Source: Gordonia liuliyuniae
GTDB taxonomy: Bacteria; Actinomycetota; Actinomycetes; Mycobacteriales; Mycobacteriaceae
DNA length: 64,000 bases
Assembly (NCBI RefSeq): GCF_021739025.1
Contig: NZ_JAKKOT010000007.1
Span: 1 to 64,000 of the forward strand
Reading direction: 5' to 3'
A model generated the notes under the pieces. It saw only the letters and a list, made by a program, of their open reading frames with translations. It made no database searches and had not been told where the DNA came from. The position numbers and the translations under genes are program-made. Shown here in pieces: positions 37,049-45,450 of this stretch. Each line of letters opens with the position of its first letter. The stretch's first letter is position 1.

Positions 37049-37921
37049 GTGGCATCGATAGCTCGAAACGTTGGAATCGCACTCGTCGCGGCGATGACCG
37101 CCGCATCACTCGCAGCGTGTGGGTCGGACTCCGAATCGGAGTCGATCGCGACGGTCACCGAGGTCGTGACGGCGAGTTCGTCGACACCCGCGGCGTCTGC
37201 TCCACGGGGGAAGGCGCGGCTCGCCGCGAGCTTCGGCCAGTTGGCCGTGTCGCAGCCGGTCGGTCTCGCTGTCGTCCCCGTCGGTGGCGGCGAAGCGATG
37301 ACGTTCGGCGACCAGGATCCGCAGGTCGCGTGGTCGACGATCAAGGTGCCGCTCGCGTTGGCCGCCGAACGTGCGAACGGGCCGAGTCAGGCCGAGTCGT
37401 CGGCCATCATCAACTCCGACAACGCCGCCGCGGAATCGCTATGGGCGTCACTCGGATCCAACGAGCAGGCGGCCGCAGCGGTGACCGCCGTGTTGCGTGA
37501 AGGCGGAGACGAGCAGACCACCGTGCCGTCGGCGAAACTGCGCCCCGAGTACACGGTCTTCGGCCAGACGACGTGGCCCCTGACCAACGCGGCGACGTTC
37601 ACCGCCAACCTGCCGTGCCTGCCGGACAGCGGCCATCTCGTCTCCCTGATGGAGAAGGTCGCAGGTAACCAGCAGTGGGGCGTCGAAGTGATCCCGGCGC
37701 GAACGACCGCGGTCAAAGGCGGCTGGGGCCCGAGCGCGACGGGCGGGTACATCGTGCGGCAGATCGGGCTGGTGACGCTGCGCAACGGTGCCCGCGCGGC
37801 CGTCGCGATGAGTACGTATTCGCCTGGCGCTTCGATGGATTCGGGTATAGCTGCGCTCAACCTGGTCGGCGCCTGGGTTGGACGCCACCTCGTCTCGCTG
37901 CCGTCTGGTCGCTGCCGGTAA
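37049..37921 (+). CDS. Beta-lactamase/penicillin-binding-fold lipoprotein
   Basis: 290 residues. The lipoprotein signal ends in SLAAC (Cys about 25). The mature part has a class-A-like Ser-x-x-Lys (WSTIKVPLALA, about 99), an SDN-like motif (IINSDNAAAE, about 116) and KGGWG (about 226) in place of the usual KTG. All three motif positions exist, but the Glu166-type general base is not obvious, so it may bind a beta-lactam or muropeptide rather than hydrolyse one. It follows the kinase gene by 46 bp with a good ribosome site (TGGAGGG), and may be co-expressed. A close paralogue is the next gene. Confidence 0.75.
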   Translation: MASIARNVGIALVAAMTAASLAACGSDSESESIATVTEVVTASSSTPAASAPRGKARLAASFGQLAVSQPVGLAVVPVGGGEAMTFGDQDPQVAWSTIKVPLALAAERANGPSQAESSAIINSDNAAAESLWASLGSNEQAAAAVTAVLREGGDEQTTVPSAKLRPEYTVFGQTTWPLTNAATFTANLPCLPDSGHLVSLMEKVAGNQQWGVEVIPARTTAVKGGWGPSATGGYIVRQIGLVTLRNGARAAVAMSTYSPGASMDSGIAALNLVGAWVGRHLVSLPSGRCR

Positions 37922-37960
37922 CGGTCGGGCAACGCCCGGGTTTCGGGTGAGCCACGCGGA

Positions 37961-37989
37961 TTGGCCGACCTCACATCTGTGGCTAGAGT
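37961..37989 (+). promoter_or_regulatory. SigA-like promoter before the second beta-lactamase-fold gene
   Basis: TTGGCC (37961-37966) and TAGAGT (37984-37989) are 17 bp apart. They lie about 35 bp before the GTG at 38024, so this gene can be expressed separately from the kinase operon. By eye only. Confidence 0.35.
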
Positions 37990-38023
37990 GACAAAAGTTG
38001 CTGGTGTTACTTAAGGGGTGTTT

Positions 38024-38914
38024 GTGATTCGTCGTCGATCGGTGCTGCGCGGTGCCACCGCCGTACTCGCCGCAGCAGTGGTCGCCGCTGGAATGGCGAC
38101 GGGGGCCGGCGCAGCTGGAGCCGCGCCGATGATTCCGATGCCGAACGTGCTCCCGCGACTCTCCCCCCACTCGTCACAGGTCGATCTGATCAAGAGCTTC
38201 AACCGGCGCTCACGCACCATCACCAAAGCCGTTCCGGGACGGATCGGTCTGGCGATCACCCCGGTCGGCACCGACGACACGATGAGCTTCGGCACCGTCA
38301 AGACGGCGCGCGCATGGTCGACGTTGAAGGTGCCGGTGTCCATCGCTGCCGAGCGTGCCAACGGTAAGGCCGTGGTCGGCGACATCCGTTCGGCGATCCG
38401 CGCGTCCGACAACGCTGCGGCCGAACGCCTGTGGGTCTCGCTCGGCGGCGATCGGCTCGCCGTGAAGCGCGTGTCCGAGGTGCTCGCCGAAGACCACGAC
38501 GGCGACACCCGTGTGCTGTCGACGATCTCCCAACCGTCGAGTTTTCCCGGCTACACCGACTGGACTCTCGCCCGACAGTCCGTGTTCGGCGCACATCTTC
38601 CGTGCCTCCCCGACTCCGGTCGGGTGCTCGGTTACATGCGAAGCGTCGAGTCGAACCAGAAGTGGGGCGTCAAGACGATGCGCAAACGCGGTGTCACCAC
38701 CGCGGTGAAGGGCGGCTGGGGGCCGGTGTCCGACGCAACGGGGAAGTATGTCGTACGCCAGCTCGGAGTCGTCACCACGCCGCGAGGCGCATTCGCGGTG
38801 AGCATGGCGGCCCTGCCGTCGAGCGGAACGTTCGACGACGGGACCGCCATGCTCGACCGAATCGGTAAATGGATCTCGGCCAATCTGAACAAGATTCCGG
38901 TCGGCGGCTGCTGA
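38024..38914 (+). CDS. Exported beta-lactamase-fold protein, paralogue of the preceding lipoprotein
   Basis: 296 residues. It has an N-terminal export signal with an RRRSVLRG twin-arginine-like start and hydrophobic stretch, but no lipobox, so it is probably secreted rather than anchored. The same three motifs occur: WSTLKVPVSIA (about 104), IRASDNAAAER (about 124) and AVKGGWGP (about 228). Shared pieces with the previous gene include LPCLPDSG and KGGWG. GTG at 38024 is supported by AAGGGG 8 nt upstream. A hairpin terminator follows. Function is inferred only from the fold. Confidence 0.72.
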   Translation: MIRRRSVLRGATAVLAAAVVAAGMATGAGAAGAAPMIPMPNVLPRLSPHSSQVDLIKSFNRRSRTITKAVPGRIGLAITPVGTDDTMSFGTVKTARAWSTLKVPVSIAAERANGKAVVGDIRSAIRASDNAAAERLWVSLGGDRLAVKRVSEVLAEDHDGDTRVLSTISQPSSFPGYTDWTLARQSVFGAHLPCLPDSGRVLGYMRSVESNQKWGVKTMRKRGVTTAVKGGWGPVSDATGKYVVRQLGVVTTPRGAFAVSMAALPSSGTFDDGTAMLDRIGKWISANLNKIPVGGC

Positions 38915-38926
38915 ACATCAGAGGTC

Positions 38927-38958
38927 GGGCTCCGTCGGCGACGCCGACAACCGAGCCC
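38927..38958 (+). terminator. Hairpin terminator after the beta-lactamase-fold gene
   Basis: GGGCTC pairs with GAGCCC (38927-38932, 38953-38958) outside an inner perfect stem GTCGGC-GAC-GCCGAC (38934-38948). No T-run. It lies 12 bp after the stop codon. Confidence 0.6.
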
Positions 38959-39035
38959 ACACTGCGACGTTTGAAGCTCTTATGCAACCAGGCCTGGCCA
39001 CCCGCGGGTGAGGTCACTTCGACGCGTTCCGTGGC

Positions 39036-39207
39036 GCACCAGTACTCGAACGTACGTTTTTGTCAGAGGTGAGTTATATCATGTTTGTGGTTCTTGAGAA
39101 GTCGTTCGGGAGCCAGTTGTTTCTTGACAATTCGATAGCGCGCCGCAGTCCAGGCGAACCCGTTAAAGACTGCTCGTTCCTCGGGGGAGAGTGCGAGCCG
39201 CGGGAGG
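39036..39207 (+). repeat. Conserved 5' leader of the DUF222 element, copy B
   Basis: About 172 bp matching the leader at 17148. TGTCAGAGGTGAGTT is identical, and TTGACA and the block GATAGCGCGCCGCAGTCCAG through CGGGAGG differ by one or two bases only. Homology continues into the degenerate gene that follows. Confidence 0.7.
39046..39061 (+). promoter_or_regulatory. LexA (SOS)-like box before the degenerate DUF222 copy
   Basis: TCGAACGTACGTTTTT matches the mycobacterial SOS box TCGAAC-N4-GTTCGA at the full left half and the GTT of the right half; the inner AACGTACGTT is a perfect palindrome. Better than the copy A site at 17154. Confidence 0.5.
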
Positions 39208-39613
39208 GCTACGGCGGCCATTGCCGGGGTGGTGCCCGGCACCCCACACGGGGTGGGGTGCGCGTTCACCTCGTTCGCTCAAGCCACGCCAGGGGGCGCA
39301 GGTATTCCGTTTCGGACGGATCACCCGATCCGCGCTCGACCGGGCAGCGTCGGGCGGACGCGCTCGGTCAGATCATCCGGACCGTTGGGGAAGCGGCGGC
39401 CAGCAGTACCGCTGGCGATGGGGTGGCTCGTTTCGGGTTCACTGGCCCGGTCTCGTCGTCGACAGTCGGGTTGACGTTGTGTTCGGCCGCGGTATCGGCC
39501 GTCGAGGTCGACGACCACGGTGTTCCACTCGCTGTCGGACGCGAACACCGGTTGTTTCCGGCGAGGCTTCGGCAGGCGAACCATGACCGTCCACCCGACC
39601 GCAGCGTGACGTC

Positions 39614-40969
39614 CTATTTCGCTCCGAACGTCGCGAGGACGATCGCCTCGGTGAGAGCGGTGCGGCGGATCTCCTCCGGGTCGACGCTCTCGTCCGGTGC
39701 GTGGATGTGGCAGAGCGGCTCTTCGACGCCCAACAGCGCGATCTCGGCTGCGGGATGGGCTTCGGCGAGCACCGTGCACAGCGGGATGGAACCGCCCTGC
39801 CCGGCATAGAACACCCCGTCGGATCCGTACGCGGCCTCCATCGCATCGGTGAGCACGGTGTAGCCGGGACCGTCGGTCGCCGCCCGGAACGGGCGGCCGA
39901 ACGCGTCCGGCTCGAACTCGACCCGCACACCCCACGGAATGTGTGTGCGCAGGTGCGCGACCAGCGCGTCGTACGTCGGCTGCGGTTCCATGCCCGGCGG
40001 GATGCGCAGGTTCAGCATCGCCGACGCCTGCGGGATGATCGCGGCCGCGCAGTCGGCTGTGCTCGGTGCATCCATGCCGATCACGGTGACGGCCGGCCGA
40101 GCCCACGCCATGTCGGCGGGGCTTCCGCTGCCGAGGATCTCGGTGCCGGCGAGCGCTCCGACGTCGGCCCGGAACTGTTCGTCGGAGTAGACGACGCCGC
40201 CCCACTCCTGCGTGTTGTCGACTCCGTCGATGACGGTGTCGCCGCGGGAGTTCCGCAGCGACGCGAGGCCTGCGACGAGCGCGGCCATCGCGTCGGGTGT
40301 CGGTCCGCCCGCCGCGCCGGAATGGACTGCTGTCTCGAGCGCCGACACGGTGACCTTCACGTTAACCACACCGCGCAGGCTCGTCGTCAACGTCGGCAGA
40401 CCGGCCGCGACGTTTCCGGCGTCGCCGATCAGGATGAGGTCGGCGGCGAACAGTTCCGGTCGCGTGTGCACCAGGTCGTCCAGACCTTCGCCGCCTGCTT
40501 CCTCGGACCCTTCGATGATGATCCGTACGTTGCACGAGAGGTCGTCGGCGACGGCGCGCAACGCCGTCAGATGCGAGACGACGTTGCCCTTGCAGTCGGC
40601 GCTGCCGCGGCCGTACCAGCGTCCGTCACGTTCGGTCAGCTCGAACGGCGACGACGACCACAGCGCGTCGTCGCCCGCGGGCTGCACGTCGTGGTGGCTG
40701 TAGAGGGCGATGGTCGGGCTGCCCTCGGGTCCGGCACGATAGCCGACGACGGCGGGTGAGCCGTCGCTGGTAACGATCACTTCGACGTCGAATCCGAGTT
40801 CGGCGAAGGCGTCCCGGACCCATGCGGCGCTCGCCGCCGACGCGTCGGCCTTTGACGAGTCGAGGTGGACGGAGGGGAACGAGACGAGGGCGGCGAGGTC
40901 GTCGCGGGCGCGTCCCATGAGTTCGGAGACGGCGGACGAGAGGTTTTCGGTGGACGGAACCGTGGTCAT
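39614..40969 (-). CDS. M20-family metallopeptidase (dipeptidase)
   Basis: 451 residues. The two-zinc site of M20 peptidases is complete: LYSHHDVQPAG (His), GSADCKGN (bridging Asp), EGSEEAGG (general base and ligand), LIGDAGN (Asp) and CHIHAPDES (His). A dimerisation domain sits in the middle (about 185-300). It probably hydrolyses dipeptides or acylated amino acids in the cytoplasm. ATG at 40969 is used. The stop codon is 5 bp from the end of the DUF222 relic. Next upstream on the same strand is the pirin operon. Confidence 0.92.
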   Translation of the reverse strand: MTTVPSTENLSSAVSELMGRARDDLAALVSFPSVHLDSSKADASAASAAWVRDAFAELGFDVEVIVTSDGSPAVVGYRAGPEGSPTIALYSHHDVQPAGDDALWSSSPFELTERDGRWYGRGSADCKGNVVSHLTALRAVADDLSCNVRIIIEGSEEAGGEGLDDLVHTRPELFAADLILIGDAGNVAAGLPTLTTSLRGVVNVKVTVSALETAVHSGAAGGPTPDAMAALVAGLASLRNSRGDTVIDGVDNTQEWGGVVYSDEQFRADVGALAGTEILGSGSPADMAWARPAVTVIGMDAPSTADCAAAIIPQASAMLNLRIPPGMEPQPTYDALVAHLRTHIPWGVRVEFEPDAFGRPFRAATDGPGYTVLTDAMEAAYGSDGVFYAGQGGSIPLCTVLAEAHPAAEIALLGVEEPLCHIHAPDESVDPEEIRRTALTEAIVLATFGAK

Positions 40970-40974
40970 GCTCT

Positions 40975-41733
40975 TCAGGATCCCACGAGATCGAAGCTCG
41001 CGTGCATCTCCCAGTACAGGATCTCGGGCCGTGTGCCGTCGTCGGCGGCCGTCACCTGCACGTCGCCGGAATCGGTGAGCCGCACCGCATCTCCTTCGCG
41101 GAGAGCATGGTGCTCACCGTCGACGTCGACCGTGGCCGACCCCCGCGCGACGTACAGGTGCCCGAACGGCGCTGCTGGCAGGGCGATCGTGGTGCCCGCC
41201 AGTGGTCGCGCGATGTGCAGTGCGGCGAACCTGTTCGCGATCGGCGCGGCGCCTGATCCCTCGTGTTCGGGACGGCCCGACGCGACGACGACCGGCTGCC
41301 CGGCGTCGAGGGCGTCGTCGAACCGGTGCTCGGATTGGCGCGGCGGCAGCCCGTCGGTGTGCGGTGCCACCCACATCTGAACCACGCGCAGCGGTCGGCG
41401 TTCGGCCCGGGTCGACGCGTTGGCCTCCCCGTGGGTGATCCCGGTGCCCGCCGACATCGCGCCGAGCGTGCCGGCCTGGAGCGTGGTGATGTTGCCGACC
41501 GAGTCCCGGTGTGTCACCGCGCCGTCGAGGACCCAGGTGAGGATCTCCATGTTCTCGTGGTGGTGGGCGTCGAGTCCTTCGCCAGGATCGACGACATCGT
41601 CGTTGTGGACCACCAGCACACCGTGAGCGTTGCCGAACAGGTCGTAGTTGCCCGTGGCCGGGAACGACTGCCGGGAGGTGAGCCACTCGTTGGCCCAGTG
41701 GTGGCGGTCGGCGGAGGAGATAACTGTGATCAT
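40975..41733 (-). CDS. Pirin-family protein (first of two)
   Basis: 252-residue bicupin. The N-terminal metal-binding motif contains DAHHHENMEILTWVLDGAVTH, with the His and Glu ligands seen in pirins such as YhhW. Quercetinase-like or redox-sensing functions are known for the family; none is proved here. ATG at 41733 overlaps the last base of the MarR stop codon (TGATG), so it is translationally coupled. It is third in the pirin-MarR-pirin operon. Confidence 0.87.
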   Translation of the reverse strand: MITVISSADRHHWANEWLTSRQSFPATGNYDLFGNAHGVLVVHNDDVVDPGEGLDAHHHENMEILTWVLDGAVTHRDSVGNITTLQAGTLGAMSAGTGITHGEANASTRAERRPLRVVQMWVAPHTDGLPPRQSEHRFDDALDAGQPVVVASGRPEHEGSGAAPIANRFAALHIARPLAGTTIALPAAPFGHLYVARGSATVDVDGEHHALREGDAVRLTDSGDVQVTAADDGTRPEILYWEMHASFDLVGS

Positions 41734-42206
41734 CACTGCTCCCCAGGGGAATCGAGTCGGGTGGCGTCGAGGTGAGCGGCGAGACGGGTCAGGACCGCTT
41801 CGAGTGCGGAGCCGTCGTCGGGCGTGAGCCCCGCGAAGAAGAGTTCGTCGACGTCGAGGCCATGCCGTCGGGCGGCCGCGGTGAACGCGTCGAACCCGGC
41901 GGCGGTGAGGCACGCGAACGCGCCGCGTCCGTCCTCGGGCACGGGTTCGCGGCACACCCAGCCGCGTTTGACGAGCGCACCGATCTGATAGGTGAGCCGT
42001 GACGCCGAGAACACCATGCGGTCGGCCAACGACCGCATCCGCATCCGATGCCCGGGTGCCTCGGACAGCAGGAGCAGCACGTGGTAGTCGCTGAGCGTCA
42101 TGCCGTCCGAGGCGCGCAGCCGTTCGTCGACGGCGGTCTGCACGCGGACGCTGCTCTCGATGAACAGTCGCCACGCGGCGGGCCTCCGATCGGCGGCAGC
42201 GGTCAC
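41733..42206 (-). CDS. MarR-family transcriptional regulator
   Basis: 157 residues. A winged helix-turn-helix spans about residues 33-100 (SDYHVLLLLSEAPGHRMRMR, then SLADRMVFSASRLTYQIGAL and KRGWVCREP). It is a dimeric repressor typical of oxidative or aromatic-compound sensing. It lies inside the pirin operon, overlapping both pirin genes (GTGA with the second pirin, TGATG with the first), so it should control its own expression through the palindrome at 43197-43214. Confidence 0.9.
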   Translation of the reverse strand: MTAAADRRPAAWRLFIESSVRVQTAVDERLRASDGMTLSDYHVLLLLSEAPGHRMRMRSLADRMVFSASRLTYQIGALVKRGWVCREPVPEDGRGAFACLTAAGFDAFTAAARRHGLDVDELFFAGLTPDDGSALEAVLTRLAAHLDATRLDSPGEQ

Positions 42207-43183
42207 TGACTGCCGCCCGTCCGGTGCGGTCGCAGCGCGTCGGCGGGGACGACGCCCAGGCGGCCGGCCTGGAAGTCCTCCATCGCCTCGATGACCTGCT
42301 GGCGGGTGTTCATGACGAACGGCCCGTACTGTGCGACCGGCTCGCGGATGGGCTGTCCGCCGAGCAGCAGGACCTCCATCGCGGGACGGTTGGCGTCCTG
42401 GCCGGTGTCGGCGGCGACGGTGATGCGGTCGCCCGCACCGAGAACGACGAGCTGTCCGCCCTCGACGGGCCGCTTCTCGACGCCGACGGTCCCGCGCCCG
42501 GACAGAACGTAGACGAGGGCGTTGAAGTCCGGGCGCCACGGCACAGACAGTTGTGCGCCGGGCGAGATGCTCGCGTGGGCGAAGACGATCGGCGTGTGCG
42601 TCGAGCCGGGCCCGGTGTGCCCGTCGAGGTCGCCTGCGACGACCCGCACGAGGGCTCCGCCGTCGTCGGAGGCCAGAAGGAGGACCTGCTCGCCTTCGAG
42701 GTTCTGGTAGCGCGGGGTGAGGAACTTGTCGGTCGAGGGCAGATTGACCCACAGCTGGACACCGTGGAAGGTGCCGCCCGACTCGACGAGCTCGGCGGGC
42801 GGGGTCTCGATGTGCAGGATGCCCGCTCCGGCGGTCATCCACTGGGTCGCCCCATTCTCGATGAGTCCGCCGCCACCGGTGGAGTCCTGGTGTTGGAAGC
42901 GGCCGTCGATCATGTAGGTCACGGTCTCGAAGCCGCGGTGCGGGTGCCAGTCGGTGCCGCGCGGCTCGCCGGGCTGGTACTCGACCTCGCCCATCTGGTC
43001 CATGTGGATGAACGGGTCGAGGTCGCGGGCGTGGACGCCTGCGAAGGCTCGCACGACGGGGAATCCTTCGCCTTCGTAGGCGCGTGGACCGGTCGTCACG
43101 GTCCGCACGGTGCGTTCGGTCGCGTCGAGCGGCGCAGCGGAGATGCGCGGCAGAGTCAGGGTGTCGGCGGTGACGGCGGGCAT
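42203..43183 (-). CDS. Pirin-family protein (second of two)
   Basis: 326 residues, the classic pirin length. N-terminal cupin: DPFIHMDQMGEVEYQPGE, then GTDWHPHRGFETVTYMIDG with the metal-binding His pair and HxH (HPHRGFET). The C-terminal cupin follows (about 200-300). Pirins act as quercetin dioxygenases or redox-linked regulators. ATG at 43183 is used. It is the first gene of its operon, next to a MarR-like operator. Confidence 0.9.
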   Translation of the reverse strand: MPAVTADTLTLPRISAAPLDATERTVRTVTTGPRAYEGEGFPVVRAFAGVHARDLDPFIHMDQMGEVEYQPGEPRGTDWHPHRGFETVTYMIDGRFQHQDSTGGGGLIENGATQWMTAGAGILHIETPPAELVESGGTFHGVQLWVNLPSTDKFLTPRYQNLEGEQVLLLASDDGGALVRVVAGDLDGHTGPGSTHTPIVFAHASISPGAQLSVPWRPDFNALVYVLSGRGTVGVEKRPVEGGQLVVLGAGDRITVAADTGQDANRPAMEVLLLGGQPIREPVAQYGPFVMNTRQQVIEAMEDFQAGRLGVVPADALRPHRTGGSQ

Positions 43184-43196
43184 GGCTCACTCCAGT

Positions 43197-43214
43197 TCGT
43201 TAAAATTTGAACGA
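43197..43214. promoter_or_regulatory. Candidate MarR operator of the pirin operon
   Basis: TCGTT (43197-43201) and AACGA (43210-43214) are inverted arms around the AT-rich spacer AAAATTTG. It is 13 bp before the pirin ATG, fitting autoregulation by the MarR gene in the operon. Confidence 0.45.
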
Positions 43215-43394
43215 TCTAAATGGGATAACAGCGGCGATGCCGAGTTCATTCCGAACCGTGACGCGCCGATCTGCTCGTCCTGCTCATAGCGCGTGAAAAT
43301 CTTGGTGATACTCAACTACAGGGCGAAGTGGCCTGTCGGGGAACGCCGGTGCCGAACTGGTATCGGTCGCATCATCAGATCGGGAGGTATTTGC

Positions 43395-44183
43395 ATGAGT
43401 GACGTGGTATCAACGCCGACCAAGTGGTTGGCAGAACTGTTCGGAACATTCTGGCTCGTCTTCGGCGGCTGCGGCAGCGCGGTCTTCGCCGCCAAGGTGA
43501 TCGCCGAGGACGAGGGCACCCGGTCCAGCTTTCAAGTCGGCATCGGCTTCCTCGGTGTCGCACTCGCATTCGGTCTGACCGTCGTCACGATGGCGTACGC
43601 GGTCGGCCATATCTCGGGCGGCCACTTCAACCCGGCCGTGACGCTCGGCGCGGCGGTCGGCGGACGACTTCCCTGGAAGGACGTGCCCGGCTACTGGGTG
43701 TCCCAAGTCGTCGGCGGTCTGATCGCCGGCGCGGCGATCTACGCGATCGCCTCCGGCAAAGACGGATTCGACGCGACCGGCAACATGGCGGCCAACGGTT
43801 ATGGCGACCATTCGCCGAGCGGTTACGGCCTCGGAGCCGTGCTCCTCGCCGAGATCATCCTGACCGCGTTCTTCCTGCTCGTCATCCTCGGTTCCACGGA
43901 GTCGCGCGCACCGAAGGGCTTCGGCCCGTTGGCCATCGGTCTGTCGCTGACATTGATCCACCTCATCTCCATCCCGATCTCCAACACGTCGGTCAACCCG
44001 GCGCGCTCGACAGCGGTCGCGTTCTTCAACGGCAACGGGGCTCCCGGTCAGCTATGGGCGTTCTGGGTGGCTCCTCTCGTCGGCGGTCTGATCGGCGGCC
44101 TCCTGTATCCGCTCCTGTTCGAGAACGGGAAGTTCAAGTTCGGCTCATCCGGAGCGGCGGTGGACGACGGCGCGGCGTCGTAG
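43395..44183 (+). CDS. aqpZ: Aquaporin Z-type water channel
   Basis: 262 residues with six hydrophobic segments. Both NPA motifs are intact: [11 protein letters not shown] (about 76) and [12 protein letters not shown] (about 197), the latter with the conserved Arg of the selectivity filter. The short C-terminal tail contains DDGAAS. It moves water across the membrane. ATG at 43395 has GGGAGG 8-9 nt upstream; an earlier ATG has no support. The 211-bp gap before it contains the MarR-like site of the divergent pirin operon. Confidence 0.93.
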   Translation: MSDVVSTPTKWLAELFGTFWLVFGGCGSAVFAAKVIAEDEGTRSSFQVGIGFLGVALAFGLTVVTMAYAVGHISGGHFNPAVTLGAAVGGRLPWKDVPGYWVSQVVGGLIAGAAIYAIASGKDGFDATGNMAANGYGDHSPSGYGLGAVLLAEIILTAFFLLVILGSTESRAPKGFGPLAIGLSLTLIHLISIPISNTSVNPARSTAVAFFNGNGAPGQLWAFWVAPLVGGLIGGLLYPLLFENGKFKFGSSGAAVDDGAAS

Positions 44184-44186
44184 TCT
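44181..44186 (+). promoter_or_regulatory. -10 hexamer, leaderless promoter
   Basis: TAGTCT is 6 nt before the ATG at 44193, overlapping the aquaporin stop codon. Confidence 0.45.
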
Positions 44187-44192
44187 TCAGAG

Positions 44193-44582
44193 ATGGCCAT
44201 GAACCCACCGGACCGGGGCGACGACCGTCAGCGGATCCGTAAGCTCGCGCAGGCTGCGATGAACGCCGACCAGACCGTCGGACAGGTCGAATCGCTGCTC
44301 GCCGACATGGGGCCGCTCCTGGTGGGGCTGACCAAGACCGCAACGGCGCTGGACGGGACGCTCGCCAACATGGACGCGACCATCGCAACGATGGACGCGA
44401 CCCTGAGCAAAGTGGACACGACGGTCGACCAGATGGCGACCGTCGTCGGCCGGCTGGAAGCGGTCACCAGCCGCGTCGAGCAGGTCGTGCTCGTCGTGGA
44501 GGCCGCGATCCGCCCCTTCGGCGTCGTCGAATCCGCCGGTCGCGCGATCGTCGGCCGACTGGGGCTTCTCGGTCGCGAGTGA
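44193..44582 (+). CDS. Small coiled-coil protein of unknown function
   Basis: 129 residues. A long helical region (about 20-100) has regular hydrophobic spacing: QVESLLADMGPLLVGLTKTA, then LANMDATIATMDATLSKVDT, and RLEAVTSRVEQVVLVVEAAI. No membrane helix or enzyme motif. It resembles small actinobacterial proteins predicted to form oligomeric coiled coils. The start is leaderless-looking. Neighbours are aquaporin and a lipase-like gene; no function can be assigned. Confidence 0.7.
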   Translation: MAMNPPDRGDDRQRIRKLAQAAMNADQTVGQVESLLADMGPLLVGLTKTATALDGTLANMDATIATMDATLSKVDTTVDQMATVVGRLEAVTSRVEQVVLVVEAAIRPFGVVESAGRAIVGRLGLLGRE

Positions 44583-44603
44583 TCGGGATCGGCGGGGTGG
44601 CAC

Positions 44604-44609
44604 TAGTCT
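44604..44609 (+). promoter_or_regulatory. -10 hexamer, leaderless promoter of the lipase-like gene
   Basis: TAGTCT is 6 nt before the ATG at 44616, without a Shine-Dalgarno sequence. Confidence 0.5.
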
Positions 44610-44615
44610 CGCTGC

Positions 44616-45446
44616 ATGAGCATCGAGACCTCGTCCGTCGTCGGCCGCCACGGCAACACCATCGTCTACGACGTCCACCGGCCCGACTCCGAGCCGGTGG
44701 GCGTCGTCGTCCTCGCGCACGGACTCGGTGAGCACGCCGGCCGCTACCACCACGTCGCACGCAAGTTCACCGATCTCGGCTACGTGGTGGTGGCGCCCGA
44801 TCACGCGGGGCACGGCCGGTCTGACGGGAAACGGCTCGGCGTCACCGACTTCAGCGATTTCACCGCCGACCTGCACACCGTGATCTCCGCGATCGACGTC
44901 GACGGACCGCGCTTCCTGCTGGGACACAGCATGGGTGGCGCGATCGCGCTCTCGTATGCGCTCGATCATCAGGCCGAGTTGGCCGGACTCATCCTGTCCG
45001 GGGCCGCACTGGTCCCCGGCGCAGACCTTTCGGCGATCATGGTGAAGGCGGCTCCGGTGATCGGCCGGATCGCGCCGTGGCTACTCGCCACCGCGCTGCC
45101 CGCATCCGGCGTGAGTCGGGACCCGGAGGTCGTCGCCGCCTACGAGGCCGACCCGCTCGTCTGGCATGGCGGCATCCGCGCCGGACTCGGGGGAGCCCTC
45201 ATCGCCGAGATGAAGACGTACCCGGATCGCCTCGGGTCTCTGACGATCCCGACGCTCATCCTGCACGGCGGCGCCGACGTCCTCACCAACCCCGACGGCA
45301 GTCGTATGGCGGCCCGCCTGGCGGGCGGCGACGACGTGACGTTGGCGATCTACCCGGAGCTGTACCACGAGATCTTCAACGAACCCGAGCGCGACCAGGT
45401 GCTCACCGACGTGACCGACTGGGTCGTCGACCACACCGGCGCGTGA
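44616..45446 (+). CDS. Alpha/beta hydrolase, monoacylglycerol lipase-like
   Basis: 276 residues. The nucleophile elbow is GHSMGG (about 108-113, Ser about 110). Oxyanion/lid signatures are VLAHGLGEHAGRYHHVA and APDHAGHGRSDG, both typical of monoacylglycerol lipases such as Rv0183. The late acid LHGGADVLTN and His in YPELYHEIFNEPE complete the triad. It should release fatty acid and glycerol from monoglycerides or lysophospholipids. ATG at 44616 is used. It is convergent with an acyl-CoA dehydrogenase gene 4 bp away. Confidence 0.9.
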   Translation: MSIETSSVVGRHGNTIVYDVHRPDSEPVGVVVLAHGLGEHAGRYHHVARKFTDLGYVVVAPDHAGHGRSDGKRLGVTDFSDFTADLHTVISAIDVDGPRFLLGHSMGGAIALSYALDHQAELAGLILSGAALVPGADLSAIMVKAAPVIGRIAPWLLATALPASGVSRDPEVVAAYEADPLVWHGGIRAGLGGALIAEMKTYPDRLGSLTIPTLILHGGADVLTNPDGSRMAARLAGGDDVTLAIYPELYHEIFNEPERDQVLTDVTDWVVDHTGA

Positions 45447-45450
45447 ACGC

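Larger units (their letters stand above)
39036..39609 (+). pseudogene. Degenerate DUF222/HNH element (deleted copy)
   Basis: After the leader, recognisable fragments of the 17412-18758 gene appear in order: PDPRSTGQRRADALGQIIRT (39325-39384), ARFGFTGPVSSSTVGL through VGREHRLFP (39424-39560), and finally the last codons MTVHPTAA with a stop at 39609. Missing are the first two thirds of the DUF222 region, a segment after IIRT and the whole HNH domain, with frame changes between fragments. It cannot make an active protein. Both ends of the element are retained, which marks its limits. It stops 5 bp before the M20 dipeptidase gene on the other strand. Confidence 0.85.

Noticed and set aside
37926-37938. 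CGGGC-AAC-GCCCG small hairpin after the first beta-lactamase-fold gene
   Set aside because: A 5-bp stem is too short in this GC-rich sequence to call a terminator.
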